Shown: positions 15,493-24,143 of the stretch, piece after piece
Layout: every line of letters begins with the position of its first letter
Position numbering within the stretch: the stretch's first letter is position 1
Assembly (NCBI GenBank): GCA_017450945.1
Contig: JAFSSP010000018.1
Span: 1-64,000, forward strand
DNA from: Clostridia bacterium
GTDB taxonomy: Bacteria; Bacillota; Clostridia; Oscillospirales; CAG-272
Length of the DNA: 64,000 nucleotides
Direction of reading: 5' to 3'
Program-made: the position numbers and the translations under genes
The notes under the pieces: model-generated
What the model was told of the DNA's origin: nothing
Databases searched by the model: none
Seen by the model: only the letters and a program-made list of their open reading frames with translations

Positions 15493-17679
15493 TGCTTCTG
15501 GAGGCGGCTCGGGAAGCGGCGCCTCCTCGCCCGGATGTGATTCGACCGGGCGGTTGCTTTTGGGAAATTCAAACACGACTTTTCCATCCTTCAAAGCGAG
15601 GAACGCATCGAAAGATCTGCCGCTCTTAGGCGAAACAAAGCCTTGAATGAGGGGCGTTTTTCCGCTCTCGGCAAGCGCTTTGATATGCGCAAGCGAGATC
15701 GGCTTGGAGCAAAGATAGGTGTTGACAGAGAATTTGCAGCCCTCTTTATATCCGGTACAGCCGTAGAAATTGCGGAAGCGTTTGATCTCTCTGCCGCAAA
15801 CCGGACACTTGGCCACCACGTCGCCGAAAAACCCGGTTTCGCTGTCTTTCAAGGCGGGATCGTCCTTTTTGGCAAAGATCTCCGCGATCTCGGCCTCGGC
15901 AAGCTCGACCGCGCCGTCCACGCTCATGTTCCCGTGGAAGACCTTTTTGAGCGCCTGACCAAGCTGGGAAGTTTTGTATTTGTCCATCGAGATCTGCATG
16001 CGCGAGAGCGATTCGATGAGAAATTCCCCTGCCGGCAGAATATAATAAACGTCCTTTTTGAGATCGATATAATGACTCTTGCGCGCGTTGTCGATGATCC
16101 CGGTTCGCGTTGCCTCGGTGCCGAGCTCCAGACCCTCGAAGATGGCGCGATAGTCCTCGCTGTCGTCCTCGCTCCCATCGACGGCATCGCTCTCCTTCTG
16201 GACTTTCTTTTCGTCCTTGAAGGGGTTTTTGAGATAGTTGTTGAGCGTTTCGATGGTGTAATGCTTAGGCGGAGTGGTCTCGCGCTCGACCGGGAGAAAC
16301 TTGATATTGACGGCCTCGCCTTCGGTCAGCTTTGGCAAAACCTTATCCTTTTGGTTGTAGTCGTCGTATTTGGTCCAACCGGGTTCCAGAATCACCATGC
16401 CCTTGAGGGTAAAGCTCTCAAGATCGCCCACGTCGATGACGATCTCGCTTTTTGAAACCTTGCAGTCCTCCTCGCAAAAGACCGCGACAAAGCGGCGGAA
16501 AACCGTGGAATAAACCTGGAATTCCTTTTCCGAGAGTTGCCCCTTTGCGGGGATTTTATAGGTTGGAGTGAGCGCCGAGTGCGACTCGATCTTGCTGTCG
16601 TCAAAGATGTATTTGCTGTCCTTAAAGCGCACCGGGTAGCCGATCTTTTTGCAATTTGCAAGGATCTGCTTCATCTTATCCTTTTCGGCAGTGGCAAGAT
16701 ACTCCGAGTTGGTACGCGGATAGGTGAGATATCCTTTTTCATAAAGGCCCTGAATGAGGTCAAGGCTTTCCTGCATCGACATCTTATACTTTTTGCCAAG
16801 CACGTTCTGAAGCTTGGAAAGCGAATAGAGTTTTCCCGCAAACAGGATATCCTCTTTGTTCTTGGCCGAGCGGACGCGCGCGCCTGTCTCGTTGTAGCGT
16901 TTACAAAGCTCCTCGGCGCTCGCACGGTCGTTCTCTTCAAACTTGTTTTTGGAAACGAGCTCAACAACTTCCCCGTGCGTCTTTTCCTTGCTTTGCAGAG
17001 CAAAGTATTTGCCGGGCTTGAAATTGCGGATGGAAAGATCTCGGTCGTAGATCGCCTTGACGATCGGCACGATCACGCGGCCGACGCGAAGAAGCGTGCC
17101 GGTTCGCAGTGTGGCATATCGGGTCAGGTTGACGCCGTAAAGCCAGTCGATATAGGTTCTTGCAAAGCCTTCATCGGCCAAAAGATCGTATTCGGTCTCG
17201 TCCTTCATGTCCGAGAGCGCGGCCTTGACCGTCTCGGGCGTTTGATCCGGAAGCCAAAGGCGCTTGAAAGATTTTTCACGGTTTGGGTTTGCCATTCTGA
17301 CGCAGAGCCGGACGATGATCTCGCCCTCGCGGTCTGCGTCTCCCGCGTTGACGATGGTGTCAACGTCCTCTCTGTTGCAGAGCCATTTGATGATTTCAAA
17401 CTGGCGGGCGACTCCGCTGTCGACCCGCTTTCCCTCGTCCCTGCGCAATTCAAAATGAAATTCCTTTGGAAAACAGGGGAGATTATCGAGCGTCCATTTG
17501 GTCTTTTCGGTCGTCTTTCCGCTGTAGGATTCCACGTCGCAAAGCGAAAACAGATGCCCGAACGCCCAGGTGATGAGATACCCCTGCCCTTCCAAGTATC
17601 CGTTCTGCTTTTTCGTTTGTCCGATCCCGGCGGCAATGTTGCGCGCAAGGCTCGGCTTTTCGGCAATGATAAGAACCAA
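15490..17679 (-). CDS. topB: DNA topoisomerase III (type IA)
   Basis: TopB cuts and passes single DNA strands and resolves linked replication intermediates. The 729-residue product has a TOPRIM domain (IIAEKPS at the N-terminus, catalytic DADRE near 114), the active-site Tyr in GYLTYPRTNSEY (near 317), GTEATRTGII, and a C-terminal zinc ribbon (CPVCG...C...C). The start is TTG at 17679: AAGGAGG lies just upstream, and the protein then begins MVLIIAEKPS as in homologues. The only upstream ATG (17727) falls inside the preceding terminator hairpin. It is distinct from topA at 42135. No promoter is evident in the short gap, so read-through from the upstream gene is possible. Confidence 0.93.
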   Translation of the reverse strand: MVLIIAEKPSLARNIAAGIGQTKKQNGYLEGQGYLITWAFGHLFSLCDVESYSGKTTEKTKWTLDNLPCFPKEFHFELRRDEGKRVDSGVARQFEIIKWLCNREDVDTIVNAGDADREGEIIVRLCVRMANPNREKSFKRLWLPDQTPETVKAALSDMKDETEYDLLADEGFARTYIDWLYGVNLTRYATLRTGTLLRVGRVIVPIVKAIYDRDLSIRNFKPGKYFALQSKEKTHGEVVELVSKNKFEENDRASAEELCKRYNETGARVRSAKNKEDILFAGKLYSLSKLQNVLGKKYKMSMQESLDLIQGLYEKGYLTYPRTNSEYLATAEKDKMKQILANCKKIGYPVRFKDSKYIFDDSKIESHSALTPTYKIPAKGQLSEKEFQVYSTVFRRFVAVFCEEDCKVSKSEIVIDVGDLESFTLKGMVILEPGWTKYDDYNQKDKVLPKLTEGEAVNIKFLPVERETTPPKHYTIETLNNYLKNPFKDEKKVQKESDAVDGSEDDSEDYRAIFEGLELGTEATRTGIIDNARKSHYIDLKKDVYYILPAGEFLIESLSRMQISMDKYKTSQLGQALKKVFHGNMSVDGAVELAEAEIAEIFAKKDDPALKDSETGFFGDVVAKCPVCGREIKRFRNFYGCTGYKEGCKFSVNTYLCSKPISLAHIKALAESGKTPLIQGFVSPKSGRSFDAFLALKDGKVVFEFPKSNRPVESHPGEEAPLPEPPPEA

Positions 17680-17713
17680 GGACTCCCCCTCCTTTCCAAA
17701 AGAATCTCTTTGA

Positions 17714-17749
17714 AAAACGCAGTCCAACGGTTTCGTTGAACTGCGTTTT
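17714..17749 (-). terminator. Terminator of the P-loop protein gene
   Basis: On the minus strand the arms AAAACGCAGT...CG (17749-17734) and CG...ACTGCGTTTT (17729-17714) pair with one mismatch near the loop and end in a U-run. It lies just after the stop at 17764 and before the topB ribosome site. Confidence 0.85.
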
Positions 17750-17763
17750 GATTTTGCAAAAAG

Positions 17764-18171
17764 TTACATGAACTTTCTCATGGTATCGGTGATCTCTTCG
17801 TCCGGGATCGAAACCGTCATGGTCAGGTTGAGACCGAGCTTTTCCACCAGCTTTTCCAGCTCGACGAGGAACCAGTCAAAGGCCTTTGCGTCTCTCTGGC
17901 AGATCCGGTAGGTGCCGTCCACAAACAGATCGGTCACGTCGTGGTTGCTTGCAAGGATACCTGCAATAAAACCGTACAGAGCGGGAGCGCCGCTCACCAT
18001 ATATTCGTCCACGCTGATCAGTCGCGCCGCGGGTTTGATATCATAGGTCATAACCATGCCCTTTTCCACGCAAACCACGTCGCCTTTGGTCACTTCCAGA
18101 GCACCGTTGACCAGGTTGATGAGTGTCTTGGTCTTACCGGTTCCCTTTACGCCAACAATCAATTTTAACAT
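17764..18171 (-). CDS. Hypothetical P-loop protein
   Basis: The 135-residue protein begins with a Walker A motif, GVKGTGKTK (about residues 7-15), and continues with an alpha/beta pattern compatible with a minimal nucleotide-binding fold; a conventional Walker B is not obvious. The family is unknown to me. Small P-loop proteins of this kind are sometimes mislabelled as PilT-like, and no pilus genes are near. Two adjacent ATG codons exist (18174, 18171); GGAGG is 7 nt from the second. The transcript begins inside a stem-loop that abuts the ribosome site. It is a single-gene unit with promoter and terminator. Confidence 0.75.
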   Translation of the reverse strand: MLKLIVGVKGTGKTKTLINLVNGALEVTKGDVVCVEKGMVMTYDIKPAARLISVDEYMVSGAPALYGFIAGILASNHDVTDLFVDGTYRICQRDAKAFDWFLVELEKLVEKLGLNLTMTVSIPDEEITDTMRKFM

Positions 18172-18183
18172 CATGCTACCTCC

Positions 18184-18222
18184 CTGTCGGACGGCACACA
18201 CGGGTTCTTTTGCCTCCGACAG
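18184..18222 (-). promoter_or_regulatory. 5'-terminal leader hairpin of the P-loop gene
   Basis: CTGTCGGA (18222-18215) pairs with TCCGACAG (18191-18184) on the transcript. Predicted transcription starts at about 18220, so the stem forms the very 5' end, and its right arm touches the GGAGG at 18183-18179. It may stabilise the mRNA or tune translation (inference). Confidence 0.45.
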
Positions 18223-18226
18223 TTTT

Positions 18227-18255
18227 ATTATACCAAACTTTTCCTGTAAAGTCAA
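18227..18255 (-). promoter_or_regulatory. Promoter of the P-loop gene
   Basis: Minus strand TTGACT (18255-18250), a 17-bp spacer and TATAAT (18232-18227). Confidence 0.85.
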
Positions 18256-18274
18256 TAGATTTTAGAGGCAAATC

Positions 18275-19615
18275 TCAATTTTTCAGACGAGCCTCAAGAT
18301 CGGCGCGCAGGTCTTCGTAACCCGGCTTGCCAAGCAGTGCGAACATGTTCTTTTTGTAGGATTCCACACCCGGCTGGTTGAAGGGGTTGACGCCGAGAAG
18401 ATACCCGGAGATCGCGCAGGAAAGCTCGAAGAAATAGAGCAGTTCGCCGAGAACAAATTCGTTTCTTTCGCTGATCTTTACAACCAAATTCGGAACGCCG
18501 CCGTCGACGTGCGCAAGGATCGTTCCTTCCATCGCGGTCTTTTTGACCTTGTTCATATCCATGCCCGAGAGGAAGTTGAGTCCGTCCACGTTGGCCGCAT
18601 CGGCAGGGATCGGGAAAGAGCATCCGGTGTCCTCGAGATCAAGTACCGTTTCAAAGAGGTTGCGCGTGCCGTCCTGGATGAACTGGCCAAGCGAATGAAG
18701 ATCGGTGGAAAAGATGACAGATGCCGGGAAAATGCCTTTTTGATCCTTGCCCTCGCTCTCGCCGTACAGCTGTTTCCACCACTCGCTGAACATGGCGGTA
18801 AAAGGCTCGTAGCTGGCAAGCACCTCAAGCGTTTTGCCCTTGCGGTAAAGCAGGTTGCGGATGGCGGCATAGCGATAGCAATCGTTTTTGGAAAGATCGG
18901 GGTTTTTGAACTCTTCGGAAGCCGATGCTGCGCCCTCCATGAGCTTTACAATATCGATTCCGGCAACGGCGATCGGAAGCAGTCCCACGGCAGAGAGCAC
19001 CGAAAAACGGCCGCCCACGTCGTCGGGTACCACGAAGGTCTCATATCCTTTTTCGGTGGAGAACTGTTTGAGCGTCCCGCGGGCGCGGTCGGTGGTCACA
19101 AAGATGCGCTCTTTTGCCTCTTCTTCGCCGTACTTCTTTTCGAGATAGTCGCGGAAGATGCGGAAGGCAACGGCGGGCTCTGTGGTCGTACCCGACTTGG
19201 AAATAACGTTGACGCAAATATCCTTGCCTTCGCAGAGTTCAAAGAGCTCGCGCGTTGCGTCGGCGCTGATAATATTTCCGGCAAAATAGACGTCGGGGGT
19301 GTTCTTTTTCAGACTGTTGTAGTTGTTGGATTTAAGGAATTCAATGACGGCGCGCGCGCCGAGGTAAGATCCTCCGATGCCGATGACGATGAGCGCCTGC
19401 GCCTTTTTTTGTATCTTCTTTGCCGCAGCCTGGATGCGGGCAAACTCTTCTTTGTCGTAATTCTTGGGCAGCTTGATCCAGCCGAGAAAATCGCTTCCCG
19501 GGCCTTTTCCGCTTCTTAACAGTTCGTCGGCCTCTTTGACTTCTTTGTCAAAGGCCGCGAGTTCCGCAGGGGTAAAAAAGGCTCTTGCGTACTTGTCTTC
19601 CAAACGAATGCTCAT
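18275..19615 (-). CDS. pgi: Glucose-6-phosphate isomerase
   Basis: Pgi interconverts glucose-6-phosphate and fructose-6-phosphate in glycolysis. The 446-residue, Firmicutes-length enzyme shows [23 protein letters not shown] and the family signature region [19 protein letters not shown]. It is cytosolic. AAAGGAGA precedes ATG 19615 and a consensus promoter lies at 19665-19693. It is single. No clear hairpin follows, and the next promoter begins within 20 bp of its stop. Confidence 0.96.
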   Translation of the reverse strand: MSIRLEDKYARAFFTPAELAAFDKEVKEADELLRSGKGPGSDFLGWIKLPKNYDKEEFARIQAAAKKIQKKAQALIVIGIGGSYLGARAVIEFLKSNNYNSLKKNTPDVYFAGNIISADATRELFELCEGKDICVNVISKSGTTTEPAVAFRIFRDYLEKKYGEEEAKERIFVTTDRARGTLKQFSTEKGYETFVVPDDVGGRFSVLSAVGLLPIAVAGIDIVKLMEGAASASEEFKNPDLSKNDCYRYAAIRNLLYRKGKTLEVLASYEPFTAMFSEWWKQLYGESEGKDQKGIFPASVIFSTDLHSLGQFIQDGTRNLFETVLDLEDTGCSFPIPADAANVDGLNFLSGMDMNKVKKTAMEGTILAHVDGGVPNLVVKISERNEFVLGELLYFFELSCAISGYLLGVNPFNQPGVESYKKNMFALLGKPGYEDLRADLEARLKN

Positions 19616-19664
19616 GTATTTTGGGTCTCCTTTGCTTTTGGCCTGTGAAAAACATCACAATAGT

Positions 19665-19693
19665 ATTATATCTATTAGAATTCTAAAAGTCAA
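19665..19693 (-). promoter_or_regulatory. Promoter of pgi
   Basis: Minus strand TTGACT (19693-19688), a 17-bp spacer and TATAAT (19670-19665). Confidence 0.85.
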
Positions 19694-19721
19694 GGACTTT
19701 TCCTTGATTTTCACGAAAAAT

Positions 19722-20873
19722 TCAGATGAGAAGCGACCTGGCAAATAACCGCTTGAAAATCTCAAAGAAGGTCAGCTTCCCGACCGTCTGCGAGGCAGTG
19801 ACCGGGATGCTCCCCAGCTCGTTTTCGTCAAGAGAAAAACGGAGTCTTCCCACTGTGTCGCCGCTCTTTATGGGAGCCGCAAGAAAGTCTGGCAATTCGA
19901 GTGTTTCCTTCACCGAAGAAAGCTCGCCTTTTGGAAGGACGATCGAAAAGTCTCCGTGCGAAAGATTGCAAAAGTCCTCCATTCCCCCCGTGACCGGGAT
20001 CGGGACAAGAGACGCGGCCTCCTTTTGGTAGAGCCCGTAGTTTGCGTATCCGTAGTCAAGGACTTCCTTTGCAATCGCATTTCTTTCGTCGCGGCTCTCG
20101 GCCCCCATCACCACACAGATGAGTTCCATGCCGTTCTTCTCTGCCGTCGCGCTGACGCAAAATCCCGCCTTTGCGGTCGACCCGGTTTTGAGCCCGGTAC
20201 AGCCGGGATAGTAGCGCACGAGGCGATTGGTGTTGGTCAGGCCAAAAGCGCCGTCGCGGATGCTGTCCATCCAGATCGAGCTATAATCAAGGATCTTTTT
20301 GTGCGAGATCAGCTCGCGCGACATGATGGCGATATCGAGAGCCGAAGTCTTGTGATCGACTGCCGTGTCGTCAAGTCCGGTCGGATTTTCAAAGTGCGTG
20401 TGTTCCATGCCAAGAATTTCCGCGCGCTTGTTCATTTGTTCCACGAAGGCCGGGACGCTCCCAGCAAGGTATTCGGCAAGAGCTACCGCCGCGTCGTTGG
20501 CAGATGCGATCACCACGCTTTTGAGGAGTTCCTCGACCGTCATGGTCTCGCCCTCTTTGAGAAAGACCTGCGAGCCACCCATCGAGGCCGCGTTTGCCGA
20601 GACCGTGACCTGCTCGGAGAGCGAGATCCTGCCCGAGTCGATGGCTTCCATGACGAGAAGCAGCGTCATCACCTTGGTCACCGAGGCCGGCGGCAGGGCT
20701 TCGTCCTCGTTCTGCGAAAGAAGCACTTTTCCGGTCGAAGCTTCCATTAAAACCAGACTTTTGCAAGGATATTGCGTTTTTTCCTCCTCGGCCGCGCCGG
20801 GAAAGATCAAGGAAGAAACCAGCAAAAAGACGGTCAGAAGAGCGGTCAGGCAGCGCAAAGTTTTTCGTTTCAT
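19722..20873 (-). CDS. DacF-like D-alanyl-D-alanine carboxypeptidase
   Basis: This 383-residue penicillin-binding protein (peptidase S11) trims the terminal D-Ala of peptidoglycan stems outside the membrane. It has a signal peptide (about 1-28), SxxK as SVTK (S64, K67), SxN as SAN (S124-N126), KTG (229-231), and the C-terminal beta domain ending in an amphipathic helix (FFEIFKRLFARSLLI) used by class A enzymes for membrane attachment. ATG 20873 follows GAGGTG; a longer frame to 21089 covers the galM terminator and is rejected. A second, similar gene starts at 63682. A perfect inverted repeat lies just upstream. Confidence 0.92.
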   Translation of the reverse strand: MKRKTLRCLTALLTVFLLVSSLIFPGAAEEEKTQYPCKSLVLMEASTGKVLLSQNEDEALPPASVTKVMTLLLVMEAIDSGRISLSEQVTVSANAASMGGSQVFLKEGETMTVEELLKSVVIASANDAAVALAEYLAGSVPAFVEQMNKRAEILGMEHTHFENPTGLDDTAVDHKTSALDIAIMSRELISHKKILDYSSIWMDSIRDGAFGLTNTNRLVRYYPGCTGLKTGSTAKAGFCVSATAEKNGMELICVVMGAESRDERNAIAKEVLDYGYANYGLYQKEAASLVPIPVTGGMEDFCNLSHGDFSIVLPKGELSSVKETLELPDFLAAPIKSGDTVGRLRFSLDENELGSIPVTASQTVGKLTFFEIFKRLFARSLLI

Positions 20874-20886
20874 ATTCGTCACCTCA

Positions 20887-20917
20887 TTGCAATAAAATTC
20901 TCTACACTTTATTGCAA
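20887..20917. promoter_or_regulatory. Perfect inverted repeat upstream of the dacF-like gene
   Basis: TTGCAATAAA (20887-20896) and TTTATTGCAA (20908-20917) are separated by 11 bp. The repeat ends 14 bp before the start codon and overlaps the likely promoter or leader. No confident sigma-A promoter is seen there. It could be an operator or a leader hairpin. Confidence 0.5.
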
Positions 20918-20933
20918 AAGCGGCGCAAATATG

Positions 20934-20965
20934 CAAAACGAGCGAAGCCCGCAAGCTTCGCTCGT
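20934..20965 (-). terminator. Terminator of the galactose operon
   Basis: ACGAGCGAAGC (20938-20948) pairs with GCTTCGCTCGT (20955-20965); on the minus strand it is followed by TTTTGC. It lies just beyond the galM stop at 20972. Confidence 0.8.
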
Positions 20966-20971
20966 CTTGAT

Positions 20972-22030
20972 TCATTCTACCGAAAACCGATAGATCGTTT
21001 GATAGTCGTAAAGTTCTCCCGAATGCAAAGTCACACTTCCGAAAGAGGGATTGTTGATCGCGTCGATCGGTTTTGCCGTTTCCATGCAAAGGCCGATGCC
21101 AACCTTTTGCGGCAGATTTCCGCTCAGCGGCCGGTCCGGGTTATCGAGCATATTTGCGCTGTAAACCTGGAGTCCCGGCTGGTTGGTATAGACCTCCATC
21201 TTGCGGCCGCTTGCGGGATCGTAGAGATAGGCTCGCAAGCGCATTTGGTTGGACTTGTCCTCGGTGAAAAAGAGATAATGATCGTAGCCGCCCGCGTAAA
21301 GCATATAAGGATTCTTCGGATCCAGATCGCGGCCGATCGGCTTGGCCACCCGAAAATCAAAAGGCGTCCCCTCGACCGGAACGATCTTACCGGTAGGAAG
21401 ATAGGTCTCGTCAGACGGCAAAAAGCGGTCGGCGTCCACCCAGAGGATTTGAGAGTAAACGGTTCCCGAATCGTAGCCGCCGAGATTGAAATAGGTGTGG
21501 TTGGTCAGATTGCAGAGCGTAGTCTCGTCGGTCACGGCGGTATAGTGGATCGAGAGCGCATTTTCGGCGAGAAGCTTATAGGTCACTTTGACCGAAAGCG
21601 TTCCGGGATAGCCCTCTTCCCCATCGTGGGAAACATAGGAAAGGTGCAGTTCGGGTTCTTCGCCGTCAACCGGCTCGGCCAACCAGAGCTTTTGGCCAAA
21701 GCCCTCTTTGCCGCCGTGGAGCGAATTTCCGAGGTGGTTGCAAAAGAGCTGGTAGTCCTTGCCCTCCAGGGTGAACTTCCCTTTTTTGATGCGGTTGCAA
21801 CATCTGCCGATGAGCGCGCCAAGGTAGCCGCCGTCGTTCCGGTAATCGTCGAGCGAGTCAAAGCCCTGCACCACGCGGGCCGATTTGCCGTTCCGATCCG
21901 GGACATAGAGCTCTTTGATGGTTCCGCCAAAATCCAGAATTCCGACGCGCATGCCGTTTTTGTTGGAAAGGAGATATTCGGTCACGGCTCTGCCATCCGG
22001 CAGAGTCCCAAAAGGTCTTTTTTCAATCAT
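20972..22030 (-). CDS. galM: Aldose 1-epimerase (mutarotase)
   Basis: GalM interconverts alpha and beta anomers of galactose and glucose before phosphorylation. The 352-residue protein has the family's histidines in NSLHGG and TNHTYFNL, and a normal length. Its ATG (22030) lies one base after the galE stop, so it is translationally coupled. It is the last gene of a three-gene operon with galE and a sugar-nucleotide transferase. galK and galT are not in the window. Confidence 0.94.
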   Translation of the reverse strand: MIEKRPFGTLPDGRAVTEYLLSNKNGMRVGILDFGGTIKELYVPDRNGKSARVVQGFDSLDDYRNDGGYLGALIGRCCNRIKKGKFTLEGKDYQLFCNHLGNSLHGGKEGFGQKLWLAEPVDGEEPELHLSYVSHDGEEGYPGTLSVKVTYKLLAENALSIHYTAVTDETTLCNLTNHTYFNLGGYDSGTVYSQILWVDADRFLPSDETYLPTGKIVPVEGTPFDFRVAKPIGRDLDPKNPYMLYAGGYDHYLFFTEDKSNQMRLRAYLYDPASGRKMEVYTNQPGLQVYSANMLDNPDRPLSGNLPQKVGIGLCMETAKPIDAINNPSFGSVTLHSGELYDYQTIYRFSVE

Positions 22031-22031
22031 G

Positions 22032-23048
22032 TCAGTCGTCGTACCCTTTCGGATTCTTTTTGGTCCAGTTGACCGTGTCGGCGCACATCTCCTCGATGCC
22101 GTATTCGGCCTTCCAACCGAGCACCTCGTAGGCCTTGGTCGGGTCGGCGTAGCAAATGGCGATGTCGCCGGGACGACGATCGACGATCTTGTAATTCAGC
22201 TTGATCCCGGCCGCCTTTTCGTAAGCGTGAACGATATCGAGCACCGAATATCCGACGCCTGTACCGACGTTGAAAATTTCAACGCTCTTGACTTTTTCGG
22301 CACGGCCGAGCGCTTTGAGGTGGGCTTTTGCAAGATCGACCACGTGGATGTAGTCGCGCACGCCGGTGCCGTCCTTGGTATCGTAATCGCCGCCAAAGAC
22401 CGACAGGCAAGGAAGCTGACCTAACGCAACCTTTGCAATATAAGGAAGCAGATTGTTCGGGATCCCGCGCGGGTTCTCGCCGATGAGTCCGCTCTTGTGC
22501 GCGCCGATCGGGTTGAAGTAGCGAAGGATCGATACGCTCCACTCCTTGTCGGCATTGTAAACATCGGACAGGATGCGCTCGATCATGAGCTTTGTCTCAC
22601 CATAAGGATTGGTGGTAGAAAGCGGAAAATCCTCCCTGATCGGCACGGTTTTGGGCATTCCGTAGACCGTGGCCGAGGAAGAAAAGACGATGCGCTTGGC
22701 GTTGTATTTTGCCAGGAGCTCGACGAGATTCAGCGTGCTGACGAGATTGTTATAGTAATATTTCCCGGGGAGTGCGACCGATTCGCCCACCGCTTTGAGT
22801 CCGGCAAAGTGAATGGCCGAATCAATTTCCGGGTTCTCGACAAATACTTTTTCAAGAGCCGCTTTGTCGCAAAGATCGACCTCGTAGGAGCGGAACTCTT
22901 TTCCGGTGATCTCTTTGATCCGCTCCAGTGCCTTGGGCGAGCTGTTTGAAAAATTATCGGCTACAACAATATCGTATCCTGCTTCCAAAAACTCTACGGC
23001 GGTGTGCGAACCGATAAAGCCGGCTCCTCCGGTAATGAGAACAGACAT
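22032..23048 (-). CDS. galE: UDP-glucose 4-epimerase
   Basis: GalE interconverts UDP-glucose and UDP-galactose using bound NAD. The 338-residue short-chain dehydrogenase fold shows the NAD motif GGAGFIG (7-13), catalytic SSSATVYG with the later YGETK (Y149, K153), and normal length. AGGAGAAAC precedes ATG 23048. It supplies UDP-galactose for the cell surface or runs the Leloir pathway. It is the middle gene between the nucleotidyltransferase (20-bp gap) and galM (1-bp gap). Confidence 0.96.
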   Translation of the reverse strand: MSVLITGGAGFIGSHTAVEFLEAGYDIVVADNFSNSSPKALERIKEITGKEFRSYEVDLCDKAALEKVFVENPEIDSAIHFAGLKAVGESVALPGKYYYNNLVSTLNLVELLAKYNAKRIVFSSSATVYGMPKTVPIREDFPLSTTNPYGETKLMIERILSDVYNADKEWSVSILRYFNPIGAHKSGLIGENPRGIPNNLLPYIAKVALGQLPCLSVFGGDYDTKDGTGVRDYIHVVDLAKAHLKALGRAEKVKSVEIFNVGTGVGYSVLDIVHAYEKAAGIKLNYKIVDRRPGDIAICYADPTKAYEVLGWKAEYGIEEMCADTVNWTKKNPKGYDD

Positions 23049-23068
23049 GATGTTTCTCCTTTCTGTCG

Positions 23069-23983
23069 TTAGTCCCAAAGGGATTTCGGGTATTCCCCAT
23101 TGTCAATCATTTGTTTGAGCGAGGCCTTGACCCGGTCTTTATCCTCGGCATAGGTGACTCCCTGCCAGACCGAAGAGGTGGGATAGACCCGTACGTCGCA
23201 AAGGCCTTCTCTTCTCTGCTCGTCCACGGCAAAAGGCAGATAAAATTCACCCTTAAGAGGATTTTTCGGAAGATCTTCTTCCAAAAACTTTTTGAACGAG
23301 ACTTCGAGGGGCGCGAAGAGATCCGGGGTAAAGCCCCAGCAGTTCATTGAAACGATGGTGTCAAAGGAAAGTGGGATCCAGTCAACTCCGTTGTCCGCAA
23401 GATACTCGGCGTTGTTCTCGCGTTTCTCGATCTTCGTGCGCTCGGTGACCCCGGTCAGCATCCCGTCCGCATCGACCGTGCAGTGTCCGCGCGAGACGCT
23501 TCCGTTCTCGGTCAGCGTATTGCCAAGACGGAAACCGACCATGCAGTGGTGCGCCACGCCCCCGGTTGTCTTTGCCCCTTTCAGGTGCTTTGCAAGCTGT
23601 AAAAAGGTATCGCGGCCGTAGAAATCGTCGGCGTTGATCACGGCAAAGTTGTCCTTTACAACACCCTTGGCGCAAAGGAGCGCATGTCCTGTCCCAAAGG
23701 GCTTAACGCGGCCTTCCGGGACCGAGAATCCGTCCGGAAGATCGGTGATCTTCTGGAAGACGTAAGTAACTTTAATATGCTTCTCGATCCGGTTGCCGAT
23801 CGTTTGACGGAAGAGATCAAGATTTTCTTCCTTGATGATGAACACCACGTGGTCAAAGCCTGCGCGCAGAGCGTCAAACACCGAAAAATCGATGATGAAA
23901 TTCCCTTTCTCGGTCATGGGGTCAAGCTGCTTGAGTCCGCCGTAGCGGGAACCCATTCCCGCCGCCAGAATTACCAGTGTCAT
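23069..23983 (-). CDS. GalU-like sugar-1-phosphate nucleotidyltransferase
   Basis: The 304-residue enzyme has the nucleotidyltransferase signature LAAGMGSRYGGLKQL (6-20), followed by INADDFYG (metal-binding Asp) and GTGHALLCAK. It should form an NDP-sugar from NTP and a sugar-1-phosphate. The sequence differs from classical GalU, so the donor and sugar are not certain. Position ahead of galE and galM suggests UDP-glucose or UDP-galactose formation. GGAGG precedes ATG 23983. It is the first gene of the operon, with a promoter at 24029-24057. Confidence 0.85.
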   Translation of the reverse strand: MTLVILAAGMGSRYGGLKQLDPMTEKGNFIIDFSVFDALRAGFDHVVFIIKEENLDLFRQTIGNRIEKHIKVTYVFQKITDLPDGFSVPEGRVKPFGTGHALLCAKGVVKDNFAVINADDFYGRDTFLQLAKHLKGAKTTGGVAHHCMVGFRLGNTLTENGSVSRGHCTVDADGMLTGVTERTKIEKRENNAEYLADNGVDWIPLSFDTIVSMNCWGFTPDLFAPLEVSFKKFLEEDLPKNPLKGEFYLPFAVDEQRREGLCDVRVYPTSSVWQGVTYAEDKDRVKASLKQMIDNGEYPKSLWD

Positions 23984-24028
23984 AATGCCTCCGAAAATCA
24001 AAATAATCTTGTTGGAAATCCAATATTT

Positions 24029-24057
24029 AGTATACACGATACTGGTAAAAAAGTAAA
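24029..24057 (-). promoter_or_regulatory. Promoter of the galactose operon
   Basis: Minus strand TTTACT (24057-24052), a 17-bp spacer and TATACT (24034-24029), preceded by TGTG-like extended -10 bases. Confidence 0.75.
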
Positions 24058-24084
24058 GACTTTTTTTGAAATTTGGTTTTTCTA

Positions 24085-24102
24085 TTGACAAATTCTTGTC
24101 AA
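24085..24102. promoter_or_regulatory. Palindrome over the -35: candidate operator 1
   Basis: TTGACAAATTCTTGTCAA is a perfect 7-4-7 inverted repeat that contains the -35 hexamer of the regulator's own promoter. It has the size and symmetry expected for a dimeric Crp/Fnr-family protein. Confidence 0.55.
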
Positions 24103-24113
24103 TGTGCTATAAT
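24085..24113 (+). promoter_or_regulatory. Promoter of the Crp/Fnr regulator and ABC operon
   Basis: Perfect TTGACA (24085-24090), a 17-bp spacer and perfect TATAAT (24108-24113). The palindromes described next cover its -35 and its start site. Confidence 0.88.
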
Positions 24114-24129
24114 TGTATCAAATGATACA
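24114..24129. promoter_or_regulatory. Palindrome at +1: candidate operator 2
   Basis: TGTATCAAATGATACA is a perfect 6-4-6 inverted repeat that begins right after the -10. Binding here would block transcription. Its half-site differs from that of operator 1. Confidence 0.55.
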
Positions 24130-24143
24130 GTTATGGAGGAACT

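Noticed and set aside
15490..17727. ATG start for topB at 17727
   Set aside because: It lies inside the preceding terminator hairpin and upstream of the AAGGAGG site; TTG 17679 gives the homologous N-terminus.
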